A DNA stretch of 64,000 nt from an uncultured Eubacteriales bacterium (GTDB taxonomy: Bacteria > Bacillota > Clostridia > Christensenellales > Aristaeellaceae), in NCBI GenBank assembly GCA_902801165.1, contig CADCHI010000011.1:1-64000 (forward strand), given 5' to 3'. The number at the start of each line of letters is the position of its first letter. The stretch's first letter is position 1. A program made the translations under genes and the position numbers. Under the pieces are notes generated by a model. The model did not search any database. It was not told the origin of the DNA and saw nothing but the letters and a program-made list of their open reading frames with translations. Shown in pieces: positions 25,325 to 32,961 of the stretch.

Positions 25325-27022
25325 ATGCTGGTTGAACTGACAATTAAAAACATCGCACTGATTGAATCGCTGCGCGTCGAATTTGCGCAGGGATTCAATG
25401 TGCTTACGGGAGAAACGGGCGCCGGCAAGTCCATCGTGGTGGACAGCATCAGCCTGGCCCTCGGCGGAAGGGCGGATCGGGACATGATCCGCACCGGCGC
25501 GGAAAAGGGCATGGTGCAGGCGCTGTTTGACATCTCGGGGAACGAACGCGCCATGGAGTACGTCCGAGCCCACGACATTGACGCGGAGGACGGCCTGATT
25601 GCCATTCGCAGGGAACTGAACCGGGAGGGCAGGAACATCTGCCGGGTCTCGGACGTGGTGGTGCCCCTGGCGACGCTACGGGAACTCACCGCCATGCTGA
25701 TGGACATCCATGGACAGCACGAGCACCAGGCGTTGATGAATCCGGCAAAGCATCTGGATTTCCTGGACGGGTTCGGCGGGGAGGCCCACGCGAAGGCGCG
25801 GGCGGAGGTCGCGAGCCTCTATTCCGCGCGCAGCAGGATCGCCTCGGAGCTCAAGAAGCGCATGAACGACGCCTCCGAGAAGGAGCGGCTGTTTGACATG
25901 CTCTCCTTCCAGGTGCAGGAGATCAGCGCGGCCAAATTGAAGGCGGGCGAGGAGCAGAAGCTTGAACGCAAGCTGGCGATGCTGGAGAATTCCGAGCGGA
26001 TTCGCGGCGGCATCGAGACCGCCTATACCCTCGTCTATCAGGGGGACGGAAGGAGCCCCAGCGCCCAGGAGGCGCTGCTGCGTTCCGCCGACGCCATGGA
26101 CCACATCGCTTCCCTGAATGAGCGCTATGGCCAGCTGGCGGCGCGGCTTCGGGAGCTGTTCTATGGCGTGCAGGATGCCGGCTACGAGCTGCAATCGCTG
26201 CTGGACGACCTTGACAGCGAGCCCGAGCTGCTGGAAAAGGTGGCGGCGCGACTGGATTTGATCGGACGATTGGAACGCAAGTACGGCAGTACCGTGGAAG
26301 AGGTCATCGCCTTCGGCGCGGCTGCCGCGGACCGGCTCAACGAGCTGAAGGGCAGCGACGAGGCCATCGCGGGACTCAAGAAATCCTATAAGGAGGCGGA
26401 CGCCAGCCTGAAGGCCGCCTGTGGACGGCTCACCGAGCTGCGGCGGGAATCCGCCGTCAAGCTGGCGGCGGAGATCTGCGAACAGCTCAAGGACCTCGGC
26501 ATGGGAAAGACCCGCTTCGAGGTGCGGGTAGACCCCGAGCCGAAGCCGACCTCCCAAGGCATGGACCACGTGGAGTTCATGATCTCGCCCAATCCCGGCG
26601 AGCCGCTGCGCCCGCTGGCCAGCATTGCCTCCGGCGGCGAGATTTCCCGCGTCATGCTTGCGCTCAAGGCCATCGCCGTGGATTCCGAGGGCGTCGACGC
26701 TATGATCTTCGACGAGATCGACACCGGCGTATCCGGAAGGATGGCCCAGGTCGTCGGCGAAAAGATGTGCCTGATCGCGAAGAACCGGCAGGTGCTCAGC
26801 ATCACCCATCTGCCGCAGATCGCCGCGCTGGGCGACGCCCACTTCCTGGTGGAAAAGGTCGCCGGCGAGAACCGAACGGATACCCACGTGCGCGCCCTGG
26901 ACTGGCAGGGCCGCGTGCAGGAGCTCTCCCGATTGGTGGGAGGCGCCGACGACAGCGAGAGCAGCCTATCCCACGCCGAGCACATGCTGAAGGCAGCCGA
27001 GGAGCGCAAGGCGGCGCTGTGA
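25325..27022 (+). CDS. recN: DNA repair protein RecN
   Basis: A 565-residue SMC-like ATPase: Walker A LTGETGAGKSIVVDSI at the N-terminus, two coiled-coil arms in the middle (about 170-220 and 290-370), then SIASGGEISRVMLALKAIA signature and Walker B MIFDEIDTGVSGR. It acts at double-strand breaks. In most spore formers spoIVB and spo0A follow; here a nested inverted repeat and a convergent udk follow instead. Confidence 0.96.
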   Translation: MLVELTIKNIALIESLRVEFAQGFNVLTGETGAGKSIVVDSISLALGGRADRDMIRTGAEKGMVQALFDISGNERAMEYVRAHDIDAEDGLIAIRRELNREGRNICRVSDVVVPLATLRELTAMLMDIHGQHEHQALMNPAKHLDFLDGFGGEAHAKARAEVASLYSARSRIASELKKRMNDASEKERLFDMLSFQVQEISAAKLKAGEEQKLERKLAMLENSERIRGGIETAYTLVYQGDGRSPSAQEALLRSADAMDHIASLNERYGQLAARLRELFYGVQDAGYELQSLLDDLDSEPELLEKVAARLDLIGRLERKYGSTVEEVIAFGAAAADRLNELKGSDEAIAGLKKSYKEADASLKAACGRLTELRRESAVKLAAEICEQLKDLGMGKTRFEVRVDPEPKPTSQGMDHVEFMISPNPGEPLRPLASIASGGEISRVMLALKAIAVDSEGVDAMIFDEIDTGVSGRMAQVVGEKMCLIAKNRQVLSITHLPQIAALGDAHFLVEKVAGENRTDTHVRALDWQGRVQELSRLVGGADDSESSLSHAEHMLKAAEERKAAL

Positions 27023-27087
27023 ACGGCGACCTGTGGCGAGAATAATTTGGAAAGCGAACCGAAGTCTGTTATAAAAGAGAGTAATAA

Positions 27088-27153
27088 ACAACGCGCTCCG
27101 CGATTCTGTCAGTCTGCCCACGGGCAGACCGCGCGGTACGCGGAGCGCGTTGT
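27088..27153. repeat. nested inverted repeat between recN and udk
   Basis: Outer arms of 15 bases match perfectly (ACAACGCGCTCCGCG at 27088-27102 and its complement at 27139-27153). Inside, GTCTGCCC (27112-27119) and GGGCAGAC (27122-27129) form a second hairpin. It lies between convergent genes, so a bidirectional terminator is the simplest role, although T-runs are weak on both sides. Confidence 0.75.
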
Positions 27154-27154
27154 A

Positions 27155-27222
27155 TGTTTCAGATCGATCATTCTCTTGGAACGATCATTCTCTTAGATCG
27201 ATCATTCCTTGGGATCGATCAT
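27155..27222. repeat. four-copy 17-bp tandem repeat over the udk 3' end
   Basis: Exactly four 17-base units run from 27155 to 27222. On the minus strand they read ATGATCGATCCCAAGGA, ATGATCGATCTAAGAGA, ATGATCGTTCCAAGAGA and ATGATCGATCTGAAACA. The first unit encodes the last udk codons and the TGA stop begins in the second unit. The consensus core is ATGATCGATC. Confidence 0.85.
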
Positions 27223-27819
27223 GCCGGAATTGATGTAGTGAGCCAGTATGTCGACGATGCGGGCATTTTTGCCGCCCCGGGCGACGATCAGGTCTGCATA
27301 CTCCACATAGTTGCGGATGTGCTTTTCATACATCGGCTTGACGGTCTCCAGATACTGCTTGTAGACGCTCTCGATGGTGCGTCCGCGGTCGCGGATATCC
27401 CGCTTGACGCGGCGCAGCAGGCACACGTCGGGGTCGACCTGTATGTAGATCTTGAAGTCCAGCAGGTCGCGCACCTGAGGATCGTAGAACACGTGAATGC
27501 CCTCCAGCAGCACGACGTCCGCGGGCTGGATCAGCGCGCCGGAATCACAGCGGCGGTGCTGGGTGTAGTCGTATTCCTTGGAAGTGATGGGCTGTCCGTT
27601 CTTGAGCCTGAGCAGGTCGTCCCGCAGCAGGTCGTGCTCGAAGATGCCTGGTTCGTCGTAGTTGATGGCAGCCCGCTCCTCGAAGGTCATATCGGGATGA
27701 TCCTTGTAGTAGGAGTCCTGCTTGATATAGACGCAGGGCTTCTCCAGACGGGAAGCAAGCGCCTTGGCGAGCGTGGATTTTCCGCTGCCGCTGGCGCCGC
27801 AGATACCGATGGTCAGCAT
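27202..27819 (-). CDS. udk: uridine kinase
   Basis: A 205-residue P-loop kinase: GICGASGSGKSTLAKALA near the N-terminus, YYKDHPDMTFEERAAINYDEP, VLLEGIHVFYDPQVRDLLDFKIYI and RRVKRDIRDRGRTIESV. It phosphorylates uridine and cytidine in pyrimidine salvage. ATG 27819 is chosen because GGAGGG lies 7 bases upstream; the ATG at 27834 overlaps that site. It is convergent with recN and downstream of spo0A, but has its own promoter. Confidence 0.93.
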   Translation of the reverse strand: MLTIGICGASGSGKSTLAKALASRLEKPCVYIKQDSYYKDHPDMTFEERAAINYDEPGIFEHDLLRDDLLRLKNGQPITSKEYDYTQHRRCDSGALIQPADVVLLEGIHVFYDPQVRDLLDFKIYIQVDPDVCLLRRVKRDIRDRGRTIESVYKQYLETVKPMYEKHIRNYVEYADLIVARGGKNARIVDILAHYINSGMIDPKE

Positions 27820-27855
27820 GTCGCATCCCTCCATATGTACATTTCCTCTGACTAC

Positions 27856-27884
27856 AGTTTAGCATATTCGGGGAAAATATACAA
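27856..27884 (-). promoter_or_regulatory. promoter for udk
   Basis: On the minus strand TTGTAT (27884-27879) and TAAACT (27861-27856) are 17 bases apart, with TG before the -10. The udk ATG is 37 bases downstream. Confidence 0.6.
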
Positions 27885-27908
27885 TAGAGCGCGTGCGGGT
27901 TTGAGGCG

Positions 27909-28658
27909 TTAAAGCTCGACAAATTCGGCGAGACGCTCCTCCAGCGCCCGAAGCAGGTAGGCGATGAACTGCTTGTTGGTGGGCTTTTCGGCGAAGACGC
28001 CGGAGAGGCTGCCCCGGTCATAGGCGATGGAGATAGCGTTGCGCATGGCGCGCTCCACCCGTGAGACGGTGGTGCCGTTGCGCTCGGCGATGACCGCGTA
28101 CAGGCCGCTGGTCAGGTTTCTGTAGAGCATGCCGTCCTGCTGGATGCACAGCACGGCCTCCGCGAGATAGGCGCCGCCGCTCAGCCGGGAGAGGATTCCC
28201 AGCTCAGACAGCCTGTGCCGCAGATAGGCTGCGTCCCGGTCGAAATCGCTCTGCGCTCCGGCTCCTGTGCCCGACCGGGAAAGGACGCTGTTTGCATGGC
28301 ACTCGCGAATGATCTCTGGAAGGCGGCGCAGGTTTACCGGCTTGTACAGAAAGAAGTCCGCGCCGGATCGACTGGCGCACTCCATGCTGTATTCGGAATA
28401 GAACCGCGTACAGACGATGAACGCGGGCACCCTTCGCAGCCTGCGGACCTCCGACAACAGGGAGATCCCGTCCAGTTCCGGCAGCTGGATGTCTGCGAGA
28501 ACCACGTCGGGCTGGAGTTGCGCGATCTGGTGAAGGGCATCCAGGCCATTGGGACAGGCACCGATGATTTCAACTCCCCGGGCATCGGTCACCGCGCGGC
28601 AGACCTGCCGGACAAAGGCCGAATCCATGTCGGCAACGAAGCATCTCACTGATTTCAT
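27909..28658 (-). CDS. spo0A: sporulation response regulator Spo0A (divergent)
   Basis: 249 residues with the two Spo0A domains. The receiver keeps phosphoacceptor Asp56 (VVLADIQLPELDG), the Thr of VCTRF and the Lys of LYKPVNL, but the acidic pair is DM instead of DD (VADMD, residues 8-12). The C-terminal domain has the Spo0A recognition region GTTVSRVERAMRNAISIAYDRG and KPTNKQFIAYLLRALEERL. Spo0A controls entry into sporulation. Unlike the usual recN-spoIVB-spo0A order it is inverted relative to recN and spoIVB is absent. An inverted repeat covers its ribosome site. Confidence 0.9.
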   Translation of the reverse strand: MKSVRCFVADMDSAFVRQVCRAVTDARGVEIIGACPNGLDALHQIAQLQPDVVLADIQLPELDGISLLSEVRRLRRVPAFIVCTRFYSEYSMECASRSGADFFLYKPVNLRRLPEIIRECHANSVLSRSGTGAGAQSDFDRDAAYLRHRLSELGILSRLSGGAYLAEAVLCIQQDGMLYRNLTSGLYAVIAERNGTTVSRVERAMRNAISIAYDRGSLSGVFAEKPTNKQFIAYLLRALEERLAEFVEL

Positions 28659-28660
28659 AC

Positions 28661-28697
28661 AATCACCATTAGTAAATAAATACTACTTATGGTGATT
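28661..28697 (-). promoter_or_regulatory. inverted repeat covering the spo0A ribosome binding site
   Basis: AATCACCAT (28661-28669) and ATGGTGATT (28689-28697) are perfect 9-base arms 19 bases apart. On the minus strand the arm nearest the gene contains GGTGATT, the spo0A Shine-Dalgarno, 3 bases before the ATG. The repeat also reaches the transcription start region. It could be an operator or an RNA hairpin hiding the ribosome site. Confidence 0.6.
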
Positions 28698-28726
28698 ATG
28701 ATATACGATACTCATTGAAAAAGCAA
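28698..28726 (-). promoter_or_regulatory. probable promoter for spo0A
   Basis: On the minus strand TTGCTT (28726-28721) and TATCAT (28703-28698) are 17 bases apart; the start codon is 40 bases downstream. The overlapping CATAAT at 28700-28695 is an alternative -10 with poorer spacing. The divergent SRAP gene begins 64 bases to the right. Confidence 0.45.
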
Positions 28727-28789
28727 TAGAGGATGCTTAATAATTAAGTGACGGCAATATTTCTTATCTGTTACAGGAGGGACAAATGT

Positions 28790-29362
28790 ATGTGCGGCAG
28801 ATATTTTATCGAATCCGACGCATTGGATTTTGACGGGTACCTGGATTGGGAGGACGCCGGAGAGGGCTTCACCACCGGCGACGTCAATCCCGGGGACAAC
28901 GCCCTGGCGCTCGTCGAGCAGGATTCCCAGGCAGTTCCGCGGGTCATGCGCTGGGGCTTCGGAGGGCAGTCCGGCAAGACGATCATCAACGCCCGCGTGG
29001 AGACCATTGGGGAGAAACTGATGTTCAAGGGACTGGAGAAGCGGCAGCGCTGTGTGCTTCCGGCTTCACGCTATTACGAGTGGCGACGGGCGGACGGGCA
29101 GAAGTACGACGTTGGGATGAAGGAAGGCGGGCTGTTCTACCTCGCCGGGCTCTATCGGATAGGGGAGCGTGGCAACGAATTTGTCGTCGTCACCCAGCCG
29201 CCCGTTGAGCAGATCCAGCGTATACATGACCGCATGCCCCTGATCCTACCCGACAGAGCCGCCGCCGAGGCCTGGCTTCGGGGCTCGGACGCGCGATTTA
29301 CTCAGAATGAGGCTGTGTCCGTCCGAGCGGAAGGCAGCGAGCAGCTCACAATGAGCTTTTGA
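28790..29362 (+). CDS. SRAP-domain protein (HMCES/YedK type)
   Basis: A 190-residue SOS response-associated peptidase family protein. The start MCGRYF exposes the catalytic Cys2 after Met removal; INARVET, SRYYEWR (Glu) and IHDRMPLIL (His) complete the active site. These proteins form a thiazolidine crosslink with abasic sites in single-stranded DNA and protect them. The frame is open from 28748, but AGGAGG nine bases before ATG 28790 and the need for Cys2 fix the start. Divergent from spo0A; no LexA box was recognised. Confidence 0.94.
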   Translation: MCGRYFIESDALDFDGYLDWEDAGEGFTTGDVNPGDNALALVEQDSQAVPRVMRWGFGGQSGKTIINARVETIGEKLMFKGLEKRQRCVLPASRYYEWRRADGQKYDVGMKEGGLFYLAGLYRIGERGNEFVVVTQPPVEQIQRIHDRMPLILPDRAAAEAWLRGSDARFTQNEAVSVRAEGSEQLTMSF

Positions 29363-29409
29363 ACCTCTCCAAGCCCACATGATTAAAGGAAAGTATCTTT
29401 AAATATGCG

Positions 29410-30357
29410 TCAGGCGGCGTGCTCCCGGTCATAGGCCGCCTTCATCCCAGTGAGATCCGGGTCCGGCGCTTCCATCAGAAGCGAATAGAGGCCGCTTGCC
29501 AGCGCGGGGACCGCGTTCAGCGCCTCCCGGAGCGTGTTGCGGTTGTGCCCAACCTCCACCAGTATGGAGAAGACGCCGATGTTCTGGTTGTATCTTCCGT
29601 CCTTGACCATGACCGGCTTGCAGATGCCCGGCTCAACCTGGTTGATACGGTCGCTCAGAGCCTGGGCGAAGGCGTAGTTCTGGGCATACCAGGGCTTAAC
29701 ATCAAAGCCGTTCCCGTTGCCGATCAGCAGCATCAGTTGGGCGGAGGGGCTGCCGTCGGACAAGGCGTAAGCATTGTCCTCGCCCTGAACGAAGGCATCC
29801 CTGTGCAGATCGATGTAGAGGTCAAAGGGCTCCGGATAGCTTTCGAGGGTCTCCAGCGAGCGCGTGTAGGCGGTGGAGAGCTCGTTTCCCTCGTGATCCG
29901 TGGTATCGTGCACCACTTCAAAGCCCATGCGCTCGAGCTGCGCGGCGAGCTCCGTGCCAACGCGCACCACGCTGTGGTCCGCGTCGGTGGTGCGCCAGGC
30001 CTCCAGGGCCTCGTAAGGGTCCTCGTTGACCTGCTCATAGGCCTCGTGTGTGTGGGTGTGATAGATCAGAATGCGAAGCGGCTCGGGTTGCGGCTCCTCG
30101 GAAACCACTTCGATGGTGATCGGTTCGGGGTCAAGGGGGATCGGCGCGCCGGCGGTTCGATCAGACGAGGCAAAGACCAGATTGGTCTTTGCCTCGTCGC
30201 CTTCGCTTTGGAACACCAGGTTGGCGGACGGACTGACGGCCGGCTGCTGGCGGTCTGCCAGCAGCCGCGCGCCGAGCAAAGCCAGTACCGCCAGCAGGGC
30301 CAGTATGGAAGCGGCCAGAAGCAGCCTGGACGCCTTGACGACCTTGATACGAACCAT
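29410..30357 (-). CDS. spoIIP: stage II sporulation protein P
   Basis: 315 residues: one N-terminal membrane helix (LLLAASILALLAVLALLGARLL, about 9-30), a linker, then the SpoIIP amidase domain with ILIYHTHTHEAY, VVHDTTDHEGNELSTAYTRSL, FDLYIDLHRDAF and FSILVEVGHNRNT. The His, Glu and His residues fit zinc binding. SpoIIP is the amidase/endopeptidase that, with SpoIID and SpoIIM, drives peptidoglycan remodelling in engulfment. ATG 30357 has GGGAGGTGAT upstream; an earlier ATG 24 bases up is within a weaker context. It stands alone. Confidence 0.93.
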   Translation of the reverse strand: MVRIKVVKASRLLLAASILALLAVLALLGARLLADRQQPAVSPSANLVFQSEGDEAKTNLVFASSDRTAGAPIPLDPEPITIEVVSEEPQPEPLRILIYHTHTHEAYEQVNEDPYEALEAWRTTDADHSVVRVGTELAAQLERMGFEVVHDTTDHEGNELSTAYTRSLETLESYPEPFDLYIDLHRDAFVQGEDNAYALSDGSPSAQLMLLIGNGNGFDVKPWYAQNYAFAQALSDRINQVEPGICKPVMVKDGRYNQNIGVFSILVEVGHNRNTLREALNAVPALASGLYSLLMEAPDPDLTGMKAAYDREHAA

Positions 30358-30429
30358 GCTATCACCTCCCGCAGCTCTCACGGCAATAATCTATGAGAGC
30401 GGAGAAAAAAACATGCCCGTGGAGGCGGC

Positions 30430-30468
30430 ATGCATATTTGCATAAGCTCTCATTTCATTATGCATGAA
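30430..30468. promoter_or_regulatory. two palindromes in the spoIIP-rpiR divergent region
   Basis: ATGCATATTTGCAT (30430-30443) and TTCATTATGCATGAA (30454-30468) are both near-perfect palindromes sharing an ATGCAT core, between the spoIIP start and the RpiR promoter. They look like regulator binding sites; no clear sigma-E promoter for spoIIP was found here. The remainder of 30358-30545 shows nothing else recognisable. Confidence 0.4.
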
Positions 30469-30545
30469 CAACCTGCGGCTCAACTTTGGAAAAGCGCTGG
30501 CGAAACCAATGAAAATGATGCTGCGAAAAGTAAATAATTCAAAAA

Positions 30546-30588
30546 TTTGCACACTCAGGTTGCAAACTAATTCATGATGGGGTATAAT
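30546..30588 (+). promoter_or_regulatory. promoter and operator-like repeat for the RpiR regulator
   Basis: TTGCAA (30560-30565) and TATAAT (30583-30588) are 17 bases apart. TTTGCA (30546-30551) and TGCAAA (30561-30566) form an inverted repeat over the -35, consistent with autoregulation. Confidence 0.65.
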
Positions 30589-30635
30589 TGCATATATCAA
30601 TTCCATTTCAGCATAATTCGAGAGGAGGCGCTTCC

Positions 30636-31502
30636 TTGGACAATGCCCAGGAGTTGATTCAACGATTGAATCACAGCGGAAAAAAACTTTCAAAAAGCCA
30701 TCGGCGCATCGCCGAGTGCATCGTGACGCATTACGACAAGGTCGTGTTCATGACGGCGTCAAAGCTGGGGGAATACGTGGGCGTTTCGGAGTCCACAGTG
30801 GTTCGCTTTGCCGCGGCGCTGGGTTATAACGGCTATCCGCACCTGCAAAAGGCGCTCCAGGAGCTGATCCGCCATCGGCTGACGGCCTCCCAGCGCTTTG
30901 AGATGACCTCCGACATGGATCACGCCCAGGTGTTAAACAAGGTGCTCAAGGCGGACATCCAGAACATTCGCTCGACGCTGGACGAGATGGACATCGATGC
31001 CTTCGAGGAGGCCATCGAGAAGATCATCGCGGCGCGGAACATCTATGTCCTCGGCCTTCGCGCCTCCGCGCCCATCGCGGAGTTCTTCGGGCACTACCTG
31101 CGCTTTATCTTCTCCAACGTCTCCGTGGTCACCTCCGGCGTCAGCGACGTGTTCGAGCAGCTGGCGCGCATCGGCGAGGGCGACCTGCTGATCGGCATCT
31201 CCTTTCCCAGGTATACCTCGCGCTCCATTGAGGCGATGGAGTTCGCGCGCTCCCGCGGCGCTTCGCTGATCGCCATCACCGACGGCCCGCTGTCGCCGTT
31301 GCACGCCACGGCGGACACCTGCCTGATGGCCAAGAGCGACATGTCCTCGTTTGTGGATTCCTTCGCCGCGCCCCTGTCCCTGATCAACGCGCTGATCGTG
31401 GCGCTGGGCCAGCGCAGACGGCACGAGGTTTCCCAGTACTTCGAACAGATGGAGGACATCTGGGGCAAGTACGACGTGTACCTGGCCAAGACCAGCGAAT
31501 AG
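30636..31502 (+). CDS. MurR/RpiR-family transcriptional regulator
   Basis: 288 residues: N-terminal HTH_6 domain (SKSHRRIAECIVTHYDKVVF, then EYVGVSESTVVRFAAALGYNGYP) and a C-terminal SIS sugar-phosphate-binding domain (NIYVLGLRASAPIAEFFGHYL, DLLIGISFPRYTSRSIEAMEFAR). Such proteins respond to phosphosugars. TTG at 30636 is chosen because AGAGGAGG lies 7 bases upstream; the frame is open 16 codons further but includes that site. It is followed 13 bases later by a flavoprotein gene, not an obvious sugar operon, so its target is unclear. Confidence 0.9.
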   Translation: MDNAQELIQRLNHSGKKLSKSHRRIAECIVTHYDKVVFMTASKLGEYVGVSESTVVRFAAALGYNGYPHLQKALQELIRHRLTASQRFEMTSDMDHAQVLNKVLKADIQNIRSTLDEMDIDAFEEAIEKIIAARNIYVLGLRASAPIAEFFGHYLRFIFSNVSVVTSGVSDVFEQLARIGEGDLLIGISFPRYTSRSIEAMEFARSRGASLIAITDGPLSPLHATADTCLMAKSDMSSFVDSFAAPLSLINALIVALGQRRRHEVSQYFEQMEDIWGKYDVYLAKTSE

Positions 31503-31515
31503 CGGAGAGGGCAAC

Positions 31516-32787
31516 ATGGGGGACGGAAGAATCATCGTCATCGGCGGCGGCGCCGCCGGGATGCTCGCGGCGCTCTACGCGGCCCGCGCTGGCGCTCACG
31601 TACTGCTCCTGGAACGAAATGAGAAGCTGGGCAAAAAGCTCTACATCACCGGCAAGGGACGCTGCAATCTGACCAACAACGCCGACATGGAGCAGTTCCA
31701 GCGCAGCATATTCCGCAATCCGCGCTTTATGTACGCGTCCTTTGCCCTTCTGGACAACCAGGGCATGATGCGGCTCATCGAGGATCAGGGCGTGCCCCTG
31801 AAGGTGGAGCGCGGCAACCGCGTGTTTCCCCAGTCGGACAAGTCCAGCGATATCATCGGCGCCCTGAAGCGGGCGCTGGATCGCGCGGGCGTGGAGGTTC
31901 GACTGAATACCCGGGCGGCATCCCTGCTGATCGAGGAGGATACCTGCCGCGCGGTCACGCTGGAGACGGGCGAGCGCATCCCGGCGAAAGCCGTTGTGCT
32001 GGCCACCGGCGGTCTGAGCTACCCTTCGACGGGCTCCACCGGCGACGGCCATCGCATGGCGGAGGCCGCCGGGCACGGCATCAGCAAGCCTCTGCCCGCG
32101 CTGGTGCCTATTGAAACGGTTGAGAGCTGGCCGGGCATGCTGTCCGGGCTTTCCCTCAAGAATGTGCAGCTGAGCGCCTATGTGCGCGGCCCGAAGAAGG
32201 AGAAGCGGATCTACTCCGAAATGGGCGAGATGCTCTTTACCCACTTCGGCATTTCCGGGCCCCTGGTCCTCACGCTGTCCAGCCTGCTGCCGGAGGACCT
32301 CAGCGACGTTCGACTTGAGATCGACCTCAAGCCCGCGCTGGATGAACAGACGCTGGACGCGCGCCTGCTGCGGGATTTCAAGGAGATGTCCCGCAAGCAG
32401 CTGATCACCGTGATGGACGGACTCGCGCCGCACAGCCTGGCCGAGCAGCTGCTTCGGCTGGCGGGATTGTCCGCGGCCCAGCCGGTCAACAGCGTGACAG
32501 GCGAACAGCGCGCCGCGCTGCGGCAGGTGCTGAAGGCGGTGCCCCTGCACCCGAAGAAGCTGCGGGGCTTCGAAGAGGCCATCATCACCCGGGGCGGCGT
32601 GAGCGTCAAGGATGTCAACCCCTCCACGCTGGCGTCGAAGCGGGTTTCGGGGTTGTACCTGGCCGGGGAGCTGCTGGACGTGGATGCTGCCACTGGCGGC
32701 TTCAACCTCCAGATCGCCTTCTCCACAGGGGCGCTGGCCGGCCAAAGCGCCGCGGTCACTGTGACGGGAAAGCAGCCTGAAATATGA
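31516..32787 (+). CDS. HI0933/BaiN-like NAD(P)/FAD-dependent oxidoreductase
   Basis: 423 residues: N-terminal FAD-binding motif VIGGGAAGMLAALYAARAGA, then KLGKKLYITGKGRCNLTNN, the ATGGLSYPSTGSTGDGH segment and a C-terminal GLYLAGELLDVDAATGGFNLQIAFSTG. This is the HI0933/YhiN family, to which clostridial BaiN belongs. Substrate is not inferable from sequence. A good GAGAGGG site lies before the ATG. Likely co-transcribed with the RpiR gene. A GC-rich hairpin follows. Confidence 0.92.
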   Translation: MGDGRIIVIGGGAAGMLAALYAARAGAHVLLLERNEKLGKKLYITGKGRCNLTNNADMEQFQRSIFRNPRFMYASFALLDNQGMMRLIEDQGVPLKVERGNRVFPQSDKSSDIIGALKRALDRAGVEVRLNTRAASLLIEEDTCRAVTLETGERIPAKAVVLATGGLSYPSTGSTGDGHRMAEAAGHGISKPLPALVPIETVESWPGMLSGLSLKNVQLSAYVRGPKKEKRIYSEMGEMLFTHFGISGPLVLTLSSLLPEDLSDVRLEIDLKPALDEQTLDARLLRDFKEMSRKQLITVMDGLAPHSLAEQLLRLAGLSAAQPVNSVTGEQRAALRQVLKAVPLHPKKLRGFEEAIITRGGVSVKDVNPSTLASKRVSGLYLAGELLDVDAATGGFNLQIAFSTGALAGQSAAVTVTGKQPEI

Positions 32788-32792
32788 TTCAT

Positions 32793-32826
32793 GACGCCGG
32801 CAGTCCGGGCACGGGCTGCCGGCGTC
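32793..32826 (+). terminator. hairpin after the BaiN-like gene
   Basis: GACGCCGGCAG and CTGCCGGCGTC form an 11-bp stem 5 bases after the stop. No T-run follows. Confidence 0.45.
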
Positions 32827-32909
32827 GTATGCTGTCATGGTTGACGGTGGATTCCGCTGGAACCCGCCGATCCGAAAAGCGTTCCAATTCTGATGATGTA
32901 CAGTTTCAA

Positions 32910-32946
32910 AAAGCGCGCCAATCCCGAATGGGCATTGGCGCGCTTT
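32910..32946. terminator. bidirectional terminator between BaiN-like and flavodiiron genes
   Basis: AAAGCGCGCCAAT and ATTGGCGCGCTTT form a 13-bp stem with an 11-base loop, with A-rich and T-rich edges, 15 bases past the flavodiiron stop on the minus strand. Confidence 0.7.
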
Positions 32947-32961
32947 GATGTTGTCAGGCGC

